From positions 57,870,578 through 57,934,577 of the forward strand of contig NC_064438.1 of NCBI RefSeq assembly GCF_023343835.1: a DNA stretch of 64,000 bases, given 5' to 3'. The notes beneath the pieces are model-generated. The model worked only from the letters and a program-made list of their open reading frames with translations, was not told the origin of the DNA and searched no databases. Source of the stretch: Lagopus muta. Taxonomy: Eukaryota; Chordata; Aves; Galliformes; Phasianidae. The position numbers and the translations under genes are program-made. Shown here one piece after another: positions 9,898 to 22,515 of the stretch. Within the stretch, counting starts at the first letter, position 1; each line of letters opens with the position of its first letter.

Positions 9898-10784
9898 GCC
9901 CAGCTCCCATCTGGCACTGGGCTGCTCACCCGCTTGGTGGTGAGCACTGCACATGGGGCTTTGCTCTTTCTGGGTGCTGACCTCTGTGGGTTTTTCGGCT
10001 GGCCGCTGCCTCCAGCACATCTGTGGAATTTTGGGGTCCTGGGCACATTTTCTTGGAGAGAGAGAGGAGCTGAGCGTGAGGACACAAGCACAGGGAGGTC
10101 ACGTCCTGCTGCAGCCTCCCAAGTGACTCACACAACCTCTGTCTCTACCTGTAAAACGGGCACAGCAGGATGGTTTTGCCTTCCTGGTGCTTTGCAAGGC
10201 TAAATTCCTTACCTATGAGGAGTTCTGCATTGATTTCAGCAACTTTTGTTGGTGCTGAGACCTGGCACTTGCTGCAGCTCTGCAGCCCTCCCCTTGGCAT
10301 CCGTGGCTCTCCCACGGCAGCATTGGCATGGCACCATTGGCTTTGTGCACCTGTTCTGGGGAAGACTTTTGCCTTTGGTCGGGCAGGAGGTGTTGGGCTC
10401 ATCCTGATGGGCAGGGATGGGGCCTGGGGAGCCCCGTGGTGCAGTGCAGGGTGCTGCACGCCCACTCTGAAGTTATTAATAAAATTCACAAATGCTTCGA
10501 GATCAAATCCCCGTGTCAGCTCGGCTCATCAATTCTTCAGCAACTTCTCTTTGCCTTTGAAGGGATTATTTAAATATGCGCAGCGCTCTTCAGACATCCC
10601 ATAAATAAATCTGTGTCATGAGGGGTCACGCCGCATCCGGCGCGCTTCTGGTCTGCAAATAGCGCATCCCTGCTCCTGCCTGGTGGCTCTGCAGCCTGCG
10701 TGCACAGAGCTTGTGCTGAACGTCTCAGAGCACGTGGAATGGGGCAGCAGAAGGAGGAGAAGAAAACATGGAGAGCTGTGGATG
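9898..10784. other. Intergenic, no gene supported
   Basis: Mostly unique sequence. The AT-rich part at about 10470-10620 could be a conserved regulatory island, but there is nothing to prove it here. Confidence 0.4.
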
Positions 10785-10915
10785 CCCCGTCTCTGGAGGT
10801 GCCCCAGGCTGTGGATGGGCCCTGGGTAGCCTGAGCTGAGGGGGCACCCAGCCCGTGGCAGGGGTTGGGGCTGGATGGTCATTGAGGTCACTTCCAAGCT
10901 AAGCACTCTGTGATT
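10785..10915 (+). repeat. CR1 fragment, sense
   Basis: 'gccccgtctctggaggtgcc' through 'gctggatggtcattgaggtc' and 'gcactctgtgatt'. Confidence 0.8.
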
Positions 10916-11016
10916 TGTGAACCCTATGTGCTTTTACCTTTGACGGTGTCCTCTTTGGCCCTGCCTGCTTACTCCAGAAGCAAATCACTAAAGCCGTGCT
11001 ACCATTTCACCAAGTC

Positions 11017-11215
11017 ATAGAATGGTTGAGGTCAGCAGGGTCCTCTGGGTCCCTTTGGCTCAGCCCTGCCCCAGCAGGGACACCCAGAGCTGTGCCCAAC
11101 CAGGTTACTTCTGATGATCTCTGAGGAGGTGATTCCACAACCTCTCCGGTCCCTGTGCCAGAGTTTTGTGACATCTTTCCCATATGGAGGTGGAATCAAT
11201 GGAGGGGTGGATGGA
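11017..11215 (-). repeat. CR1 fragment, antisense
   Basis: It starts 'tcatagaatggttgaggtca' and contains 'gggacacccagagctgtgcc'. Confidence 0.8.
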
Positions 11216-11864
11216 ACCAGTGATGAAACCCATCCAAGAGGCTGATGACAGCTGGGAGGTGCTGACCCTGCCAGCATGCAGATGGATGCAATGAACCAAA
11301 CCCACGTCCCACCGCCACAACGGCGGGTCACAAGGAAGCGGCAGCACTTGGGGGCAATAGCGCAGCTGCACCTGGCCTCTCCTCCTCCAAGAAGATGAGC
11401 TCATCTCATTTTCTTTCAGGCGATAAAGAGAAAAAACAAAAGGAAAAAACAAAAGAAAAGAGGCAAAGCAAACACCTCGGCCTTTGTTTGGGCAGAAAAC
11501 AGCCGCAGCCCACTCAGATGGAATTTATTTTGCGCTCGGTAATTCAATCCATTCGGGCTCAGGATGTGGCTGGGAGAGCTGAGCCAAAAAATGCAAGTTT
11601 AAAGCAACTAAATTTTATGCTGTGTATACAGTTGAGTTTGGGTTTGGCCGAGGCGAGAAGTTTCCATGTTTTTTTGCAATTTCTGTTGTAGCAACGAACT
11701 CCTTGTGCAATGGAGGGGCTGGAACTGTGGCCGGAGAGAGGGGCTCAAGAGGAATGGGACTCATATGGTCTCAGTGTAATGGGATGAGACACGTTCTCTT
11801 TGCTGGTGTCCTTTTTGCTGCCATCTGCATTTATCAGCATGGTGAGGGCTGGGAAAGCCGAATA
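11216..11864. other. Intergenic, no gene supported
   Basis: Includes an A-rich patch (about 11425-11470). No gene seen. Confidence 0.45.
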
Positions 11865-12125
11865 ATTGAATGATTTGGGTTGGAAGGGACCTCAAAGATC
11901 ATCCAGTTCCAACCCCTACTGTGGCCTCGGGCACCTCCAGGGTTGGAGCACCCACAGCTCTGGCTAATGCAGGGCCTCACTTCCCTCTGGGTAAAGAATT
12001 TCCCCCTCATCTAACCCAAATCTCCCCTCTTATAGTTTAAAGCCATTCCCCCTTGTCCTACTGGTCCCAGCCACCACCACCTCCATGGCCCTGTGTCCAA
12101 CCCCGCGTAACAGAACATCTCCGCA
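11865..12125 (-). repeat. CR1 fragment, antisense
   Basis: 'gatttgggttggaagggacc', 'gatcatccagttccaacccc' and 'attcccccttgtcctactgg', in antisense CR1 order. Confidence 0.88.
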
Positions 12126-12134
12126 GGCTGGCCC

Positions 12135-12270
12135 CTAAACTGTTAACACATTAATTACAAGAAGAAAGAGGAGTCAGTCCCATTAAGCTCACCATCTGTT
12201 TTAATTACCCACTAATGCTCGCGGAAAGCTTTGTACACACTCTAATTGCATAATTAAAACGAGCTGTTGG
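12135..12270. promoter_or_regulatory. Candidate conserved AT-rich element
   Basis: Unique sequence dense in TAATTA/TTAATTA-type homeodomain cores ('acacattaattacaag', 'gttttaattacccac', 'ctaattgcataattaaa'). It is unlike the GC-rich surroundings and resembles vertebrate conserved non-coding elements. Composition is the only evidence. Confidence 0.35.
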
Positions 12271-13724
12271 GAGATAGATGGCACGGAGATGGCTGGGGCG
12301 AGGGACGCGTCCTTGCTCCTCTTGCAGCAGCATCCTAATTAAGAGGGAGCAGTAAAGTGCCTCCTTTTGGGGCTGAGGATAGCAAATTCTTCAAATCCTG
12401 CACTTCCAGCCCAAATCCGGGCTGTGGATCCCGGAGTAGGAATAGTAGAAGGACTTCTTTGCTTTGTTTGTTTGTCGTGTTGTTCTTTCTTCTTCCACCT
12501 TCTTTTTCCCACACTTCTGCTCTTTCCCATTCCCCGCAAACCCACTCGGTGGATCAACACAACACATTTCTCCATTAAACCTCTGATCTGTGCTGAGAAA
12601 ACACGATGAAGTCATTGCGAGTCCCGACAACAGGAAGGAGTCCGCCCTCCTTGGAGCGCTCCGAGGGAGCTCTGCAGCCAGGAGGAGGCCCAGAGCACAA
12701 GTGTTTGTGGGCAAAACCTGCCTCCTGCAATCTGCCCACGTGGATTGGGCTGTTGGTGAGTTTGTGATGAGTGATGCACTGGGACATAATTAGGGAATAA
12801 CTCGCTGCAGCGGCTCTGCTTCAGCACGGCTGTGATGGGAGGTTTTTGCTCTACACCGTGCCTGACAGCTCCTACTGCCTGCTGTTTGGCCATAGATGAT
12901 GCTAATATCCAAGCTGAACCTTCTCTGGGGCAATTAAAGGCCATGACTGCTCTTCCTGTCCATGCTTTCCATGTGCATCCAAGAGATCCAAGGGCTGGAC
13001 CCATGCCGTCATGGTGGAGGAGCTTTGCTGGCTCTGTGGAGCTATTGCCATGGGGATCAGAATTTGGATTGGGCACAGATTTCCCAAAAAATAAAGCTGT
13101 TGTGACAAAGGGGAGAGTTTTGTGTGCAATAGCACATAGATCTGCAGCTCTCAGAGCTCCTGGACATCCCCCCTGTGCATCCCCATGTGCTGCAGGTCTA
13201 TGGGCAGATTTCCACAGTGGTTCTGCATAGGTCACTTTTGGGGCCTCTGGGAAGCACTTGGAAGTGAGAGGTGCTTAAAATGAGAGATGCTTATTGAAGC
13301 ATCTGAGATGTTGGTTGTCCAGCTCAACCTCCAAACAAACCCCAAAACAGAAGCCTCTGTGTAAGCCAGTGTGTTGCTCCTGCAGCAGCACACAACAGCC
13401 ATTGGTTTTCCCCATTCTGGGCTCCCTTGCCCACACACGTCTCAGCAATCTGCCAGCCTGGGTGCAGGAAGAAAATCCCATGAGTGGCATAGATCTGCTG
13501 TATTTGGGCATGGGAGGAAAAGAACAGGAAGTTTGGATGCAGGTTTCATCTTTTTCTAACTCATGCGTATATTAAAATTAATTCAGCTAAGCGTTGGAGT
13601 GAAATAGTTGACAGCTTTTTCTGTAGAACATACTGAAATAGGACTTTTTGGCTAACCCCAAACTCTTGGAGACGTGTTCAGCCTGCAGGCTGTCAAACTA
13701 TTTCACCCCATGGGTCAAAACCGT
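12271..13724. other. Intergenic, no gene supported
   Basis: Unique sequence without recognisable exons or repeats. Confidence 0.45.
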
Positions 13725-13832
13725 AGAATGGCCTGTGTTGAAAAGGACCACAATACTCACAGTACACACTTTCAACCCCCTGCTATGTGCAGGATCTCCA
13801 ACTACCAGACCAGGCTGCCCAGAGCCATGAAG
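13725..13832 (-). repeat. CR1 fragment, antisense
   Basis: 'gtagaatggcctgtgttgaa', then 'ccccctgctatgtgcaggat' and 'gaccaggctgcccagagcca'. Confidence 0.85.
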
Positions 13833-14594
13833 CATCTTCTAGAAAGCATCTCCTCCTTTTGGAGAAGGTCCTGCTGGGGAGGTCCACCAGCAGCACCCAA
13901 AATGTAATTCACAGCCCTTGGGTCCTTCAGCCATGCATGGCCAGCACTTGCCCTGCAGAAGGAGGCACGTCCAGGAGCTGTGCATAGGAGCAGCCCAAAT
14001 GGCTTTGTGTATATGAAACACCGCAGCAGCATGGATGCTCTTGGGGTAGAGGCCATCCCAAGAAGCTGGGAAGCTGCTGGCACAGGCCGGCATGCTTTAG
14101 AGTTCTAAAAACATTTCTGTGGGCTTTTTATTTCGCATTTTTTAACAAAACACTGAGAAAAGCCTTGTCTGGGCCCGCCCAGAGCTGCTCTTGGGACCGG
14201 CACGGAGCTGATGCCGCTGGCGTCGGGCGAGCTCTCCCTTTGTGCACCATTCTCCCTTTGTGCATGATCTGCCTTCCCACAGAGGCTGGCTGCTGAGCCG
14301 AAAGCACTGTTTGTTTGCAAGCAGTGAGCTCTGTGCAGGAGAACACCCAAACGAAATGAGAAGCACCCGAGTGAAGCATTTCGGCACCAAACTCTGCCCA
14401 CCCTCCCCAGCGCTGCTCTGCTCCATCACGCTGTGCGTTCCCACCGCGCTCCATCCGTTCGTGGTGCTGATGTCTCCTTTGTGCACGGGCACGCTGCCAC
14501 CTGGCAGTGCCTTGGACATGGCAGGGCCACCAGAGCCAGTGGCCGAGTCCTGTGCCCTGTGGGACCCTCCAACATCCCAAAGCTGTGGGTGAAG
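13833..14594. other. Intergenic, no gene supported
   Basis: Unique sequence; nothing recognisable. Confidence 0.45.
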
Positions 14595-14728
14595 GAGCGG
14601 GTTCCCCATCCCTGCAGGTGCCTGAGGCCATACCTGGGAGGCTGGAACTGATGGGGGGCAGCCAGCCCACAACAGGGATGGAACTTTGATCCCTTCCAAC
14701 CCAGCCATTCTATGATTCTATGATCCCA
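14595..14728 (+). repeat. CR1 fragment, sense
   Basis: 'ccatccctgcaggtgcctga' through 'cattctatgattctatga', with an intact octamer tail. Confidence 0.9.
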
Positions 14729-15704
14729 ATCCCCCATCCCCGTGGCATGCACATGCCACACAGTGCAGTCTGAAGGAGGAGCAATGTAATAAACCCTTTG
14801 AAAAGCCATATTTCAAGTTAACTAACCTTTTTGGATGCTCCAGAACAGCCTGTGCTGGGCTGGGCTGAGCTAGAGGCTTGGAAGGGAAGCGTGGGGCTGT
14901 CCCTGCTCCATCTGAACCGGTCGGCTGAGTCATCCCCTGAGTTCATACCTGGCACCAGCCCCGCTGGATGGGAACATGGGGACAGCTGGGGCTGTGCTGG
15001 TGGGATGGGGCAGGCAGCAAGGAGAGGCAATGCCAAGGGTGGAAAGGGATATCAGGTAGGAATACATTGGGATGGGAGGAAGGGGACCATGGGATGCTCC
15101 AGAAATCTTGTGCACAAAGGTCTCCATGTGTCCTGCTCACTTTGGGGACCCTCCCAGCCCCACGCTGTGCACGGAGGGATGGTGGGCACCCTCACAGTGT
15201 GCTCACTGGGCTCCGTGGGGCCGCCAGCCCTCTGCATGCTGCTGTCCCTCCTCACAGGGAACGCCTCCTGCCCCTCTGGCTGACTCCCAGGGCTCCATTA
15301 AGAAGGCAAAACGGGTTTAATTAGAGATGCTGGCAAGCTGGCCATCGGGCAAGGCGCTGGTGGAGCTCCGGGGAAGGTTTATCAGCTCACACTCTGGAAC
15401 GTCTCAGGATCTATTAGCCAAATGCCATCTAATAAGCAAATAAATATCTGCAAATCAACTGCAGCTCTGACGAGTTCCTGCACTTTCCCATTGCCCTGGA
15501 GCTGCTCAGAGTACTGAGGTTGGGTAACTCCTGTTGCCTCTGCTTCAAACCGGTGCTGCTGTGCGAGGAGCAGCTTGCAGGAGCCGTGGGAGGAAGGGGA
15601 GCAGCTCTGTGCCCACTGCACTGGGGATCATCCCGACCCCTCAGCCCCACGGCTGAGCACAGGGTGAGCTCCTGCATCATCCCAGGAAGTTGTGCTGCTG
15701 TCCC
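14729..15704. other. Intergenic, no gene supported
   Basis: The AT-rich unique patch at about 15380-15470 (several ATAA/TAATA cores) is a weak regulatory candidate. No exon seen. Confidence 0.4.
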
Positions 15705-15765
15705 CAGCTCCGGTTGGATTTGGTGATCTTGGGGGCCTTTTCCAACCAGAACAACTCTGTGATTT
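15705..15765 (+). repeat. CR1 3' end, sense
   Basis: 'tttggtgatcttgggggcct' and 'ccaaccagaacaactctgtg'. Confidence 0.75.
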
Positions 15766-17207
15766 GCCAGCAGCGGCTTTGCGGCAATTCCCAGATAGAG
15801 GACGGAAAGATTTCTGACCTTTCCACGGTGCCAAGTCCCACAAACCCCCAGCAGCACCGCCCTGCTCCTCTGGGGCTGCTGGCTGGGCAGCAGCTTGCTG
15901 GATTCTCCTCTCCCATTCTTAATCCTGTAACGTCAGCTTTATTTGTGTTCCATAGAGCTCCGTTTTCAGTGGCAAGCTGAGGATTGCCACCCCTGCTTTC
16001 ATGAAGACCACGTTACACACCTTGCAGGCAGGTGGGACCAGCAGCTGGCTCCTCTCCCCCTGCCCACCTGCCCTTACCCTCCTCTTGCTGCTTTCCTTTC
16101 TTTCTGTGCTCACAGCTGGCTCTGTGGGGTGAGCAAAAACCCCTCTGAAAGGGAAACACGGCACCCAGCTGTCCCACCTGCAGAGCTCCAGGTCCTGGCC
16201 AGGCAATGCATTCCCTTGGGGGTTTTGCATGGCTGAGGATGAGACTCTCCATTGCAACGAGTGACACGGAGCAGGTTCCTCCAGGTAATTAGGTGGCTGC
16301 TTTCCTGGGCTTTCTCTAAGTCAAAATTGCAACCTGCTGTACTCCATGTGAGTCGCTGGTGGGCTGCAGTGTTTGCAAGGACTTTCAGCCTCCCTCTGCC
16401 CACCAGGACAGTCCTTCCCACTATTCCTTCTCCTTGAATTCTGGGGTCAGTTAGCACCAAAGTGGGTTACAAGGATCTCCTGACACGTCTGCATATCCAT
16501 CCCTGCCGTGGGTTCTCCTTGCAGGAGAGCTGAGAAGCTGGAAGCAGAGGGGGAGTTGCTGCAGGTCTGGGCTCCCTGCATCGGGTGAGGAGCCCCTGCA
16601 GCAGCAACAAGAGCCTCCTAGGATGGAGCCATGGTGGGAGATGAGCTGGTGCTGGGAGAAACCCTCAGCCTCCTGCCCCAGGGAGGTTAATTACAGCCTC
16701 AGTGCGGAGCAGAGGGACCTTTGATGTGGGGAGCCTGGTGCAGGTATCTCCAGGAGGAGATGTCTCCCTGCTGTCTAGACTCCCTTTGCAACGAGGGCCA
16801 GCTCGCAGGGTGTGATTCAGCTCGTCTCGCAGTCTACATCCAAATCCCACCCAGGGTGACTCTTAATGAAGCAAACGATGACGAGGTGGTAGCCCCGATG
16901 GCAGCTGCAGGGCTGCAGGATGCGTCCGGATCCAGGCTGTGCCCCAGGCTCTGCATCACTCAGGGTGAAAGCAAGGCTTAATTGCAGCATGAGTAGCAGC
17001 AGCGAAGCCGCTGGCGGGTGGTCGGGCTGGTTGAAATCCATGGAGGGAGGTGGTGCACTGAGATGCCAGCAGTGAGGAGGGCACAGATAATGTTCTAAAT
17101 GCTGTCTGGAGGAAAGTCCATGAACTTCTTGCACACTTTGATATGTGGAGCTGGTGTGGGCTTCCCTCAGATAGGCTACATTTGGGAAATCCAAAGCCAG
17201 TTGGAGA
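15766..17207. other. Intergenic, no gene supported
   Basis: Unique sequence; nothing recognisable. Confidence 0.45.
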
Positions 17208-17480
17208 GTCATAGACTCATTCAGGTTGAAAAAGGCCTCCGAGATCCCCAAGCCCAACCCACCACACCTACTGTCTGTGTCCCACATCTCCATGGCTCTT
17301 GAAGAGGTGGAAGGTGCCCACCCCATGCCTGGATGTGGGAAATGCACCCAACTTGTGCCAACGTTGGTGGTGGCTCTCCAGCACCTCCGGCACTCCATCA
17401 TCTCCTCCATAGCAAACACCACGCCAAGGCTTTGGAGGCCCCTTCCTTTTCTGCAACACTGGGGCAGGACGATGGGGTAC
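17208..17480 (-). repeat. CR1 fragment, antisense
   Basis: It starts 'tcatagactcattcaggttg' and continues 'gagatccccaagcccaaccc', then a diverged body to about 17480. Confidence 0.8.
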
Positions 17481-18674
17481 ACTGAGAAACACAGGTTACA
17501 CAGATCCCTTCCACAATGCCCAGGCTTTTCCTGGGTACAATCCCATCTCCCACCCTGAGAGGGTTGGTTTAACCCAGACCCCGATTTCTGCCTCCCATCA
17601 CTCGCTGTTTCCCTGAGGAAAAGCCGTGTGAAATTTATCTCATCATCTTTCATTTAAATAAACCAATTAAGCAATGCTCAGGAATCTCTGATCCAAGCCA
17701 GCCTGGCTGGCCAGCATTCCCATGTTTCCACAGCACCTTCTAGCCCTGCTTGCCCTCACTTCAAAGCAGCCCCGGCCTCGGAGCGCTTCGACAAAGTATG
17801 TCAAGAGATCCGGGAAACAGGATTTAACGCCGGGGAAATCAGTAAGCAAATGAGTTCTTGGCCAAACGGCTCCTCTTCTTGATCTTGGGAAAAGTGGTGT
17901 TTAAATTCTCTATCTCATGGTTTGAGACTCAGGAAATGTGATTGCGCATCTGTCATTATTGTACTCTTCTGTGTTGATTGCTCATCTTAAACAAACCGCA
18001 TTCCTGCATCGCTTAGTAATCTCTGCTGTTCCCTTTCCTCTCCGAGGAGGCAAGTCCCAGCTTGACATCAATGTACCTGCTGATCAGAGCTCCACTGTGA
18101 ACCAACCGGCCGATCCACGCACACCGTGGCCACGCACAGCCCTCGCGCCGCCGGCCCCTTCCCTCCGCATTGCCCCGGCTCGGTGGCTCCCCTTGCCATC
18201 CATCACACCTGCTTGGCCAGAGCACGGGAAGAGCCACGATCCACACCTCACTGAGACCCATGCGCTTCTCGGAAGGGCTCTCCAACCTTCCCCCATCCTC
18301 CTCCGAGCAGGTAAGAACACGCGTTTGGGAGTTGGATGCCACTCAGAAAAGGGCAGGTCCCTGCCAGCAGAGCGCGGTTCCCAGCAGGAGCTGGAGAGCC
18401 TGGTGCAGTCCCAGCGTCCTGCAGCAGGACGGCGACCGCCAGCTCTGAGCGGCCGTGCCTATGGGGACGCTGAGCCCTGCCTATGGTGATTTTGTCTTCC
18501 AGCCCTGCTGAGATAGCCCTGAGCTCGCCATGAAGCTGCTGAAGGATCCCCAGTGGTAGATGTTCCTGGCTGCAGGTAGGAAAGCCGGTGTGTGCTTGTA
18601 ACTTCAGGGAAGGGAAGGGTGGTGGCAAGGGTGACCTGGTTCTGGGGTGCCATCTTAGCATGCGGCTGAGCCTT
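17481..18674. other. Intergenic, no gene supported
   Basis: Contains a locally GC- and CpG-rich stretch at about 18100-18480 without a clear promoter or exon. Confidence 0.4.
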
Positions 18675-18835
18675 TAGTGGTTGGGCTTGATGGTCTGAGA
18701 GGTCTTTTCCAAACAAAATGACTCCACCATCCTACAGTTCTACGGTTCTGTGATTTTATGGCTTTGTAACCTACGGATCTGTGATTCTACGATTCTGTAA
18801 TTATGTAATTCTACGATCTTACAACTCCACAACCA
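18675..18835 (+). repeat. CR1 3' end with expanded, diverged octamer tail
   Basis: 'gtggttgggcttgatggtct' and 'ggtcttttccaaacaaaatg' are followed by about 110 bases of degenerate TTCTRYG / GTGATTCTACG units, far longer than the usual two or three octamers. Confidence 0.82.
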
Positions 18836-20594
18836 TTAAGTTCTTGTGTTTGTGAACGCTTTCCCATGCAGGACCTTGTGGCGCCCACAAGGTTGTTGTG
18901 TTAAGTCTTTTGCTGAGGAGTAGGTTGGTCAAGTGTTGCCTGTGTTCCCCGTGTCCCATTGATGTGCCTGGGAACAGGGGACGTGCAGGGATGAGAGTGG
19001 GGATCTGGTGGGGATGGAGCCATCTCCAGACCCCCCACCAAGCTCTGGAGGGGAGATGGTTTTTTGGCTGAGATCAGCCAGCTTGGATCCGATTTTGTTT
19101 GCATTGTCTCTGATGGGGATTCCCAAAGCAGCACCAGGGTGGGTGGGTAGGAGGTAGGAGGGGAAAAAAGGGCAAAAAAAAGAGTGTCCAGTGAGTCACC
19201 GATGGGAAAACAGGAGGAAAGAAAGGCTGGAGTGGTACCTGGGGAAGGTAGGGCCCAAAGCACTGTCCATCTTGTTCTCCATCAGCTCTGCTCCCATCCC
19301 CAACACCTGGGCCCCCTCCGTAGGACCAGGGACCCCAGTGCTCCTTTAGGAGCTTCTGCCTTGTGTCCAGCCTAAGGTTTGGGTTTGGGAGCACCTTGGG
19401 ATCTTGCACAAAGCCAACCCCATGCAAATCCCTGCCCAGTGCGATGCTTGCACCTGCTGGAGCTGCACAGGTTGGGATGAAGCCTGTTCCATGCCGACAC
19501 ACATCCCTTTACTTGGCTGCTCTTTGTGCTCCTCTGCCTTCATTGGAGATGAGCTCTGCATGTCCCATGGCTTGCTGACACCCTCAGAGCCCCTGAGTCT
19601 CCTCCTTTTTTCCTTTCCCCCAGAGAAGACTGGTGTTTTCAGCATGGATCCTTGCCCTGGTGTCAGACAACAGCACTCCTGCTGCTCACCTTGCAGCCCT
19701 CGCTGTGCCACCTTCAGTGCCACCATCCGTGGTCCCAAAGTGTCCCACCCTCGTGCACCCCCAGCCATCATAGCTCGTATCCATGGGATGTCCCTTTTTA
19801 AACAATTACAGCTTCTCCAGCTCATTTCCTTCCATGCCCTCACGGAGGAAATCAGCTTAATTACTCATCTTGCCGTGTAATTAATTTTCTCAACTTCTTT
19901 TGGTAGCTCCTCCAAAGCAAGGGAAGAGCTCTGCTAAGCCCCCAGCCCCATTTGCTGCTTTTTGCTGGGAGCAGCTCAGAGGGGTGGAAATATCCCCAAA
20001 ACTGGGGCTGAGAAGGGGCTGGGGCTGGGTTCTCCAGGAGGTTACCCACCCTGTGGATACATCCAACCCATGGATCTCATGCATTCCTTAGCAGACCATG
20101 GGCATTCAGCCCTAAATCCTGCTCAGCCATTTTGTAGAGAAGGTTTTAAGGTTCTCCAAACTCAAAAGATCAGCTTCATTTCCATCTCCGGGTCTTTGCT
20201 TTTAATAACAGGAGGGTCTGCTGTTGTTTAGTGGAGAGACGTTAATTACTACTCTTACGAAAACGATGTAAATAGGGACTCGGGGAAGCAGCAAGGGTTA
20301 TTAAGGCGAGGAGGCTGTAATTGCCGTGTGCCCCTCCCTCCCCATCAGATCTCCGTGGAGGACCGGCTCAGCCAGTCGGGTGTCCCAGCCCTGGGTGTCA
20401 CCTCGGGACCCCGCAGCGATGCACGGCCTGCAAATGGAGGGAGCATTGGCAAGCAGGAGAGTTTTCCTTGGGGAGAGTCTTTAGACAGCCGCAAATGGAG
20501 CTCTGAGATGCCCTTGTGTTGGTTTTTATGTGCGTGGTGTCTTTGGTTTCATTTAATAATGAATGAATGGACAAAGGGGGAATGGTTTTAAAGT
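18836..20594. other. Intergenic, no gene supported
   Basis: Unique sequence. An AT-rich island at about 19795-19890 ('cagcttaattactcatcttg', 'gtgtaattaattttctcaac') is a candidate regulatory element. Confidence 0.4.
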
Positions 20595-20838
20595 GAGACA
20601 GGGGAGGTTTGGGTTGGATATGAGGAGGAAGTTTTTGAGCCAGAGGGTGGTGAGGCACTGGCACAGGTTGCCCAAGGAGGCTGTGGATGCCCCATCCCTG
20701 CAGGCATTCAAGGCCAGGCTGGATGTGGCTCTGGGCAGCCTGGGCTGCTGGTTGGCGACCTGCACACAGCAGGGGCTTGGAGCTGGATGAGCACTGTGCT
20801 CCTGTGCAACCCAGGCCGTGCTGTGATTCTGTGAATGA
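20595..20838 (+). repeat. CR1 fragment, sense
   Basis: 'gtgagacaggggaggtttgg', 'gagggtggtgaggcactggc' and 'gctggatgagcactgtgctc' lead to 'gtgattctgtgaatg'. It is a close relative of the copies at 46995 and 40557. Confidence 0.93.
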
Positions 20839-22336
20839 TCTGCGTTGGCCTGGAGCGTGGGTTGTGTAAGAGGAGAAAGATTTTAGCAACGCGTTGGCTG
20901 AAAATATTAAGATATGAAAAAAAAAAAAGGGAAACAAGAGGAGGAGAACAAATGGAAGAAGTGGAAAACAAATCACTGCCGAAACCTCTGGGAATAGGGG
21001 GAAAAAAACCAAACATCCAAAACAACCCCAAAATGCAACAGCAAACTTTGTGCAAAAGGCAGGGCTATGGCACAGGTCACTCCTGCGTGGTGCCCATTGG
21101 GCTCCTGGTCTTTATGTTGCCCCTTGGGCTGCCCCAGGGTCAAGGCACTATGGGGCTGCCCATGGGATTTGGCACTGTATGGCTGTGGGGGGCACCAGCA
21201 CTGCTCCATCCCCGCGGTGAAGCAATCACACACCGTCATGGGGGAGGAACAAGGTGGGGGAAGCATTGTTTCTATGCCAGCATGCAGCAAGACGCTGAGT
21301 TTGCTGCACCCTACCCCACGTGGGGAGGTTTTGGGGTGAGATGGGCGCTCAGTGCATCACTGGGTCTTGCTGTAGGGTTGATATGGGGTGGTGGAGTGGT
21401 GCACCAGGCATTGGGCATTTGCTGTGTATGGTCTGGGGAACGCAGCTCCCCATAGCGCCCATGGAAACGGGCTGTCGTCTCCTGGGGGAATAAGACAAGC
21501 AGGATTCAATCTGGGTGGAAAAAACCTCCTTTTGGTCAACCTTGTGATTGGAATGCAAGGCTCCAGATGTGCTCGCTGGCTCTGCTGTTTGTGTTTGGGA
21601 TCCTTGTGCTGATGGCAGTCTCCTCCTCCTCCTCCCACTGCGGAGGCTCTGGCTCTGCCGATGGGGAATTTCCCACTGTGTCTGCGATCAGCCAGCTTTG
21701 GGGTGGAAATATGTGCTTCCCTCCCTGTTTGGAGCCCACAGCTGTGGGTGTGTGGGGCCCTCATTGGCTGCAAACCATCCCGTAATGTTTTGGGGCAGTT
21801 TGGGGACTTCCCCCTTCCCTTTGTTTATGGGCAGGGTGATGGTGAGTGCCGTCTCCCCCAGGTCCCACATTTGGCCATTCCAAGGAAGTGAACTGCCATT
21901 TTTCATCTCATTTAGCAGCTGGGTTTGGGGAACCCTGTGCTGCAGGAAGGATGCGGTGCTGCTGTTTGGTCATTCCCATGAGTGATGAGCAGAGAGGGAC
22001 ATGGAGCAAGAAGGGCTGCAGGGGTTGGAGGAGGGATGCTCGGTGGCTTTGCAAACAGCATGTCCCCAGGGCTGGCTTTGCTCCATTGCCACGCTCTGCT
22101 TTTGGGAGCTTTCATCCCCAGGGAAGTGGCTTAGCTGTGTAGTCACCCACATGCTCCCTAAAACCCGGGGCTCAGCTAGAAGCCAGCTGAAAAATGGGGT
22201 TGATGGAAAAACTGTGATTTTTCTCCAGCTGCTGCATGACAGGGTCCCATAGGTGAAGGGATGGAGAATGGGAATGGAGAATGATGATGGTGATGAGGGA
22301 TGGGGAGGGAAGGGAAGATATTGCTTTGTAATATTA
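20839..22336. other. Intergenic, no gene supported
   Basis: Unique sequence with an A-rich run at about 20919-20930 and an ATGATGGTGATG patch at about 22280-22300. Confidence 0.45.
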
Positions 22337-22515
22337 ATCACAGAATCACAGCATGGCCTGGGTTGCAAAGGAGCACAGTGCTCATCCAGTTCTAAATCCT
22401 GCTGTGTGCAGGTTGCCAACCAGCAGCCCAGGCTGCCCAGAGCCACATCCAGCCTGGCCTTGAATGCCTGCAGGGATGGGGCATCCACTGCTGATTTGGC
22501 CCAGCTAATAAGCAG
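22337..22515 (-). repeat. CR1 fragment, antisense
   Basis: It starts 'tcacagaatcacagcatggc' and contains 'gcaggttgccaaccagcagc' and 'gaatgcctgcagggatgggg'. Confidence 0.92.
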
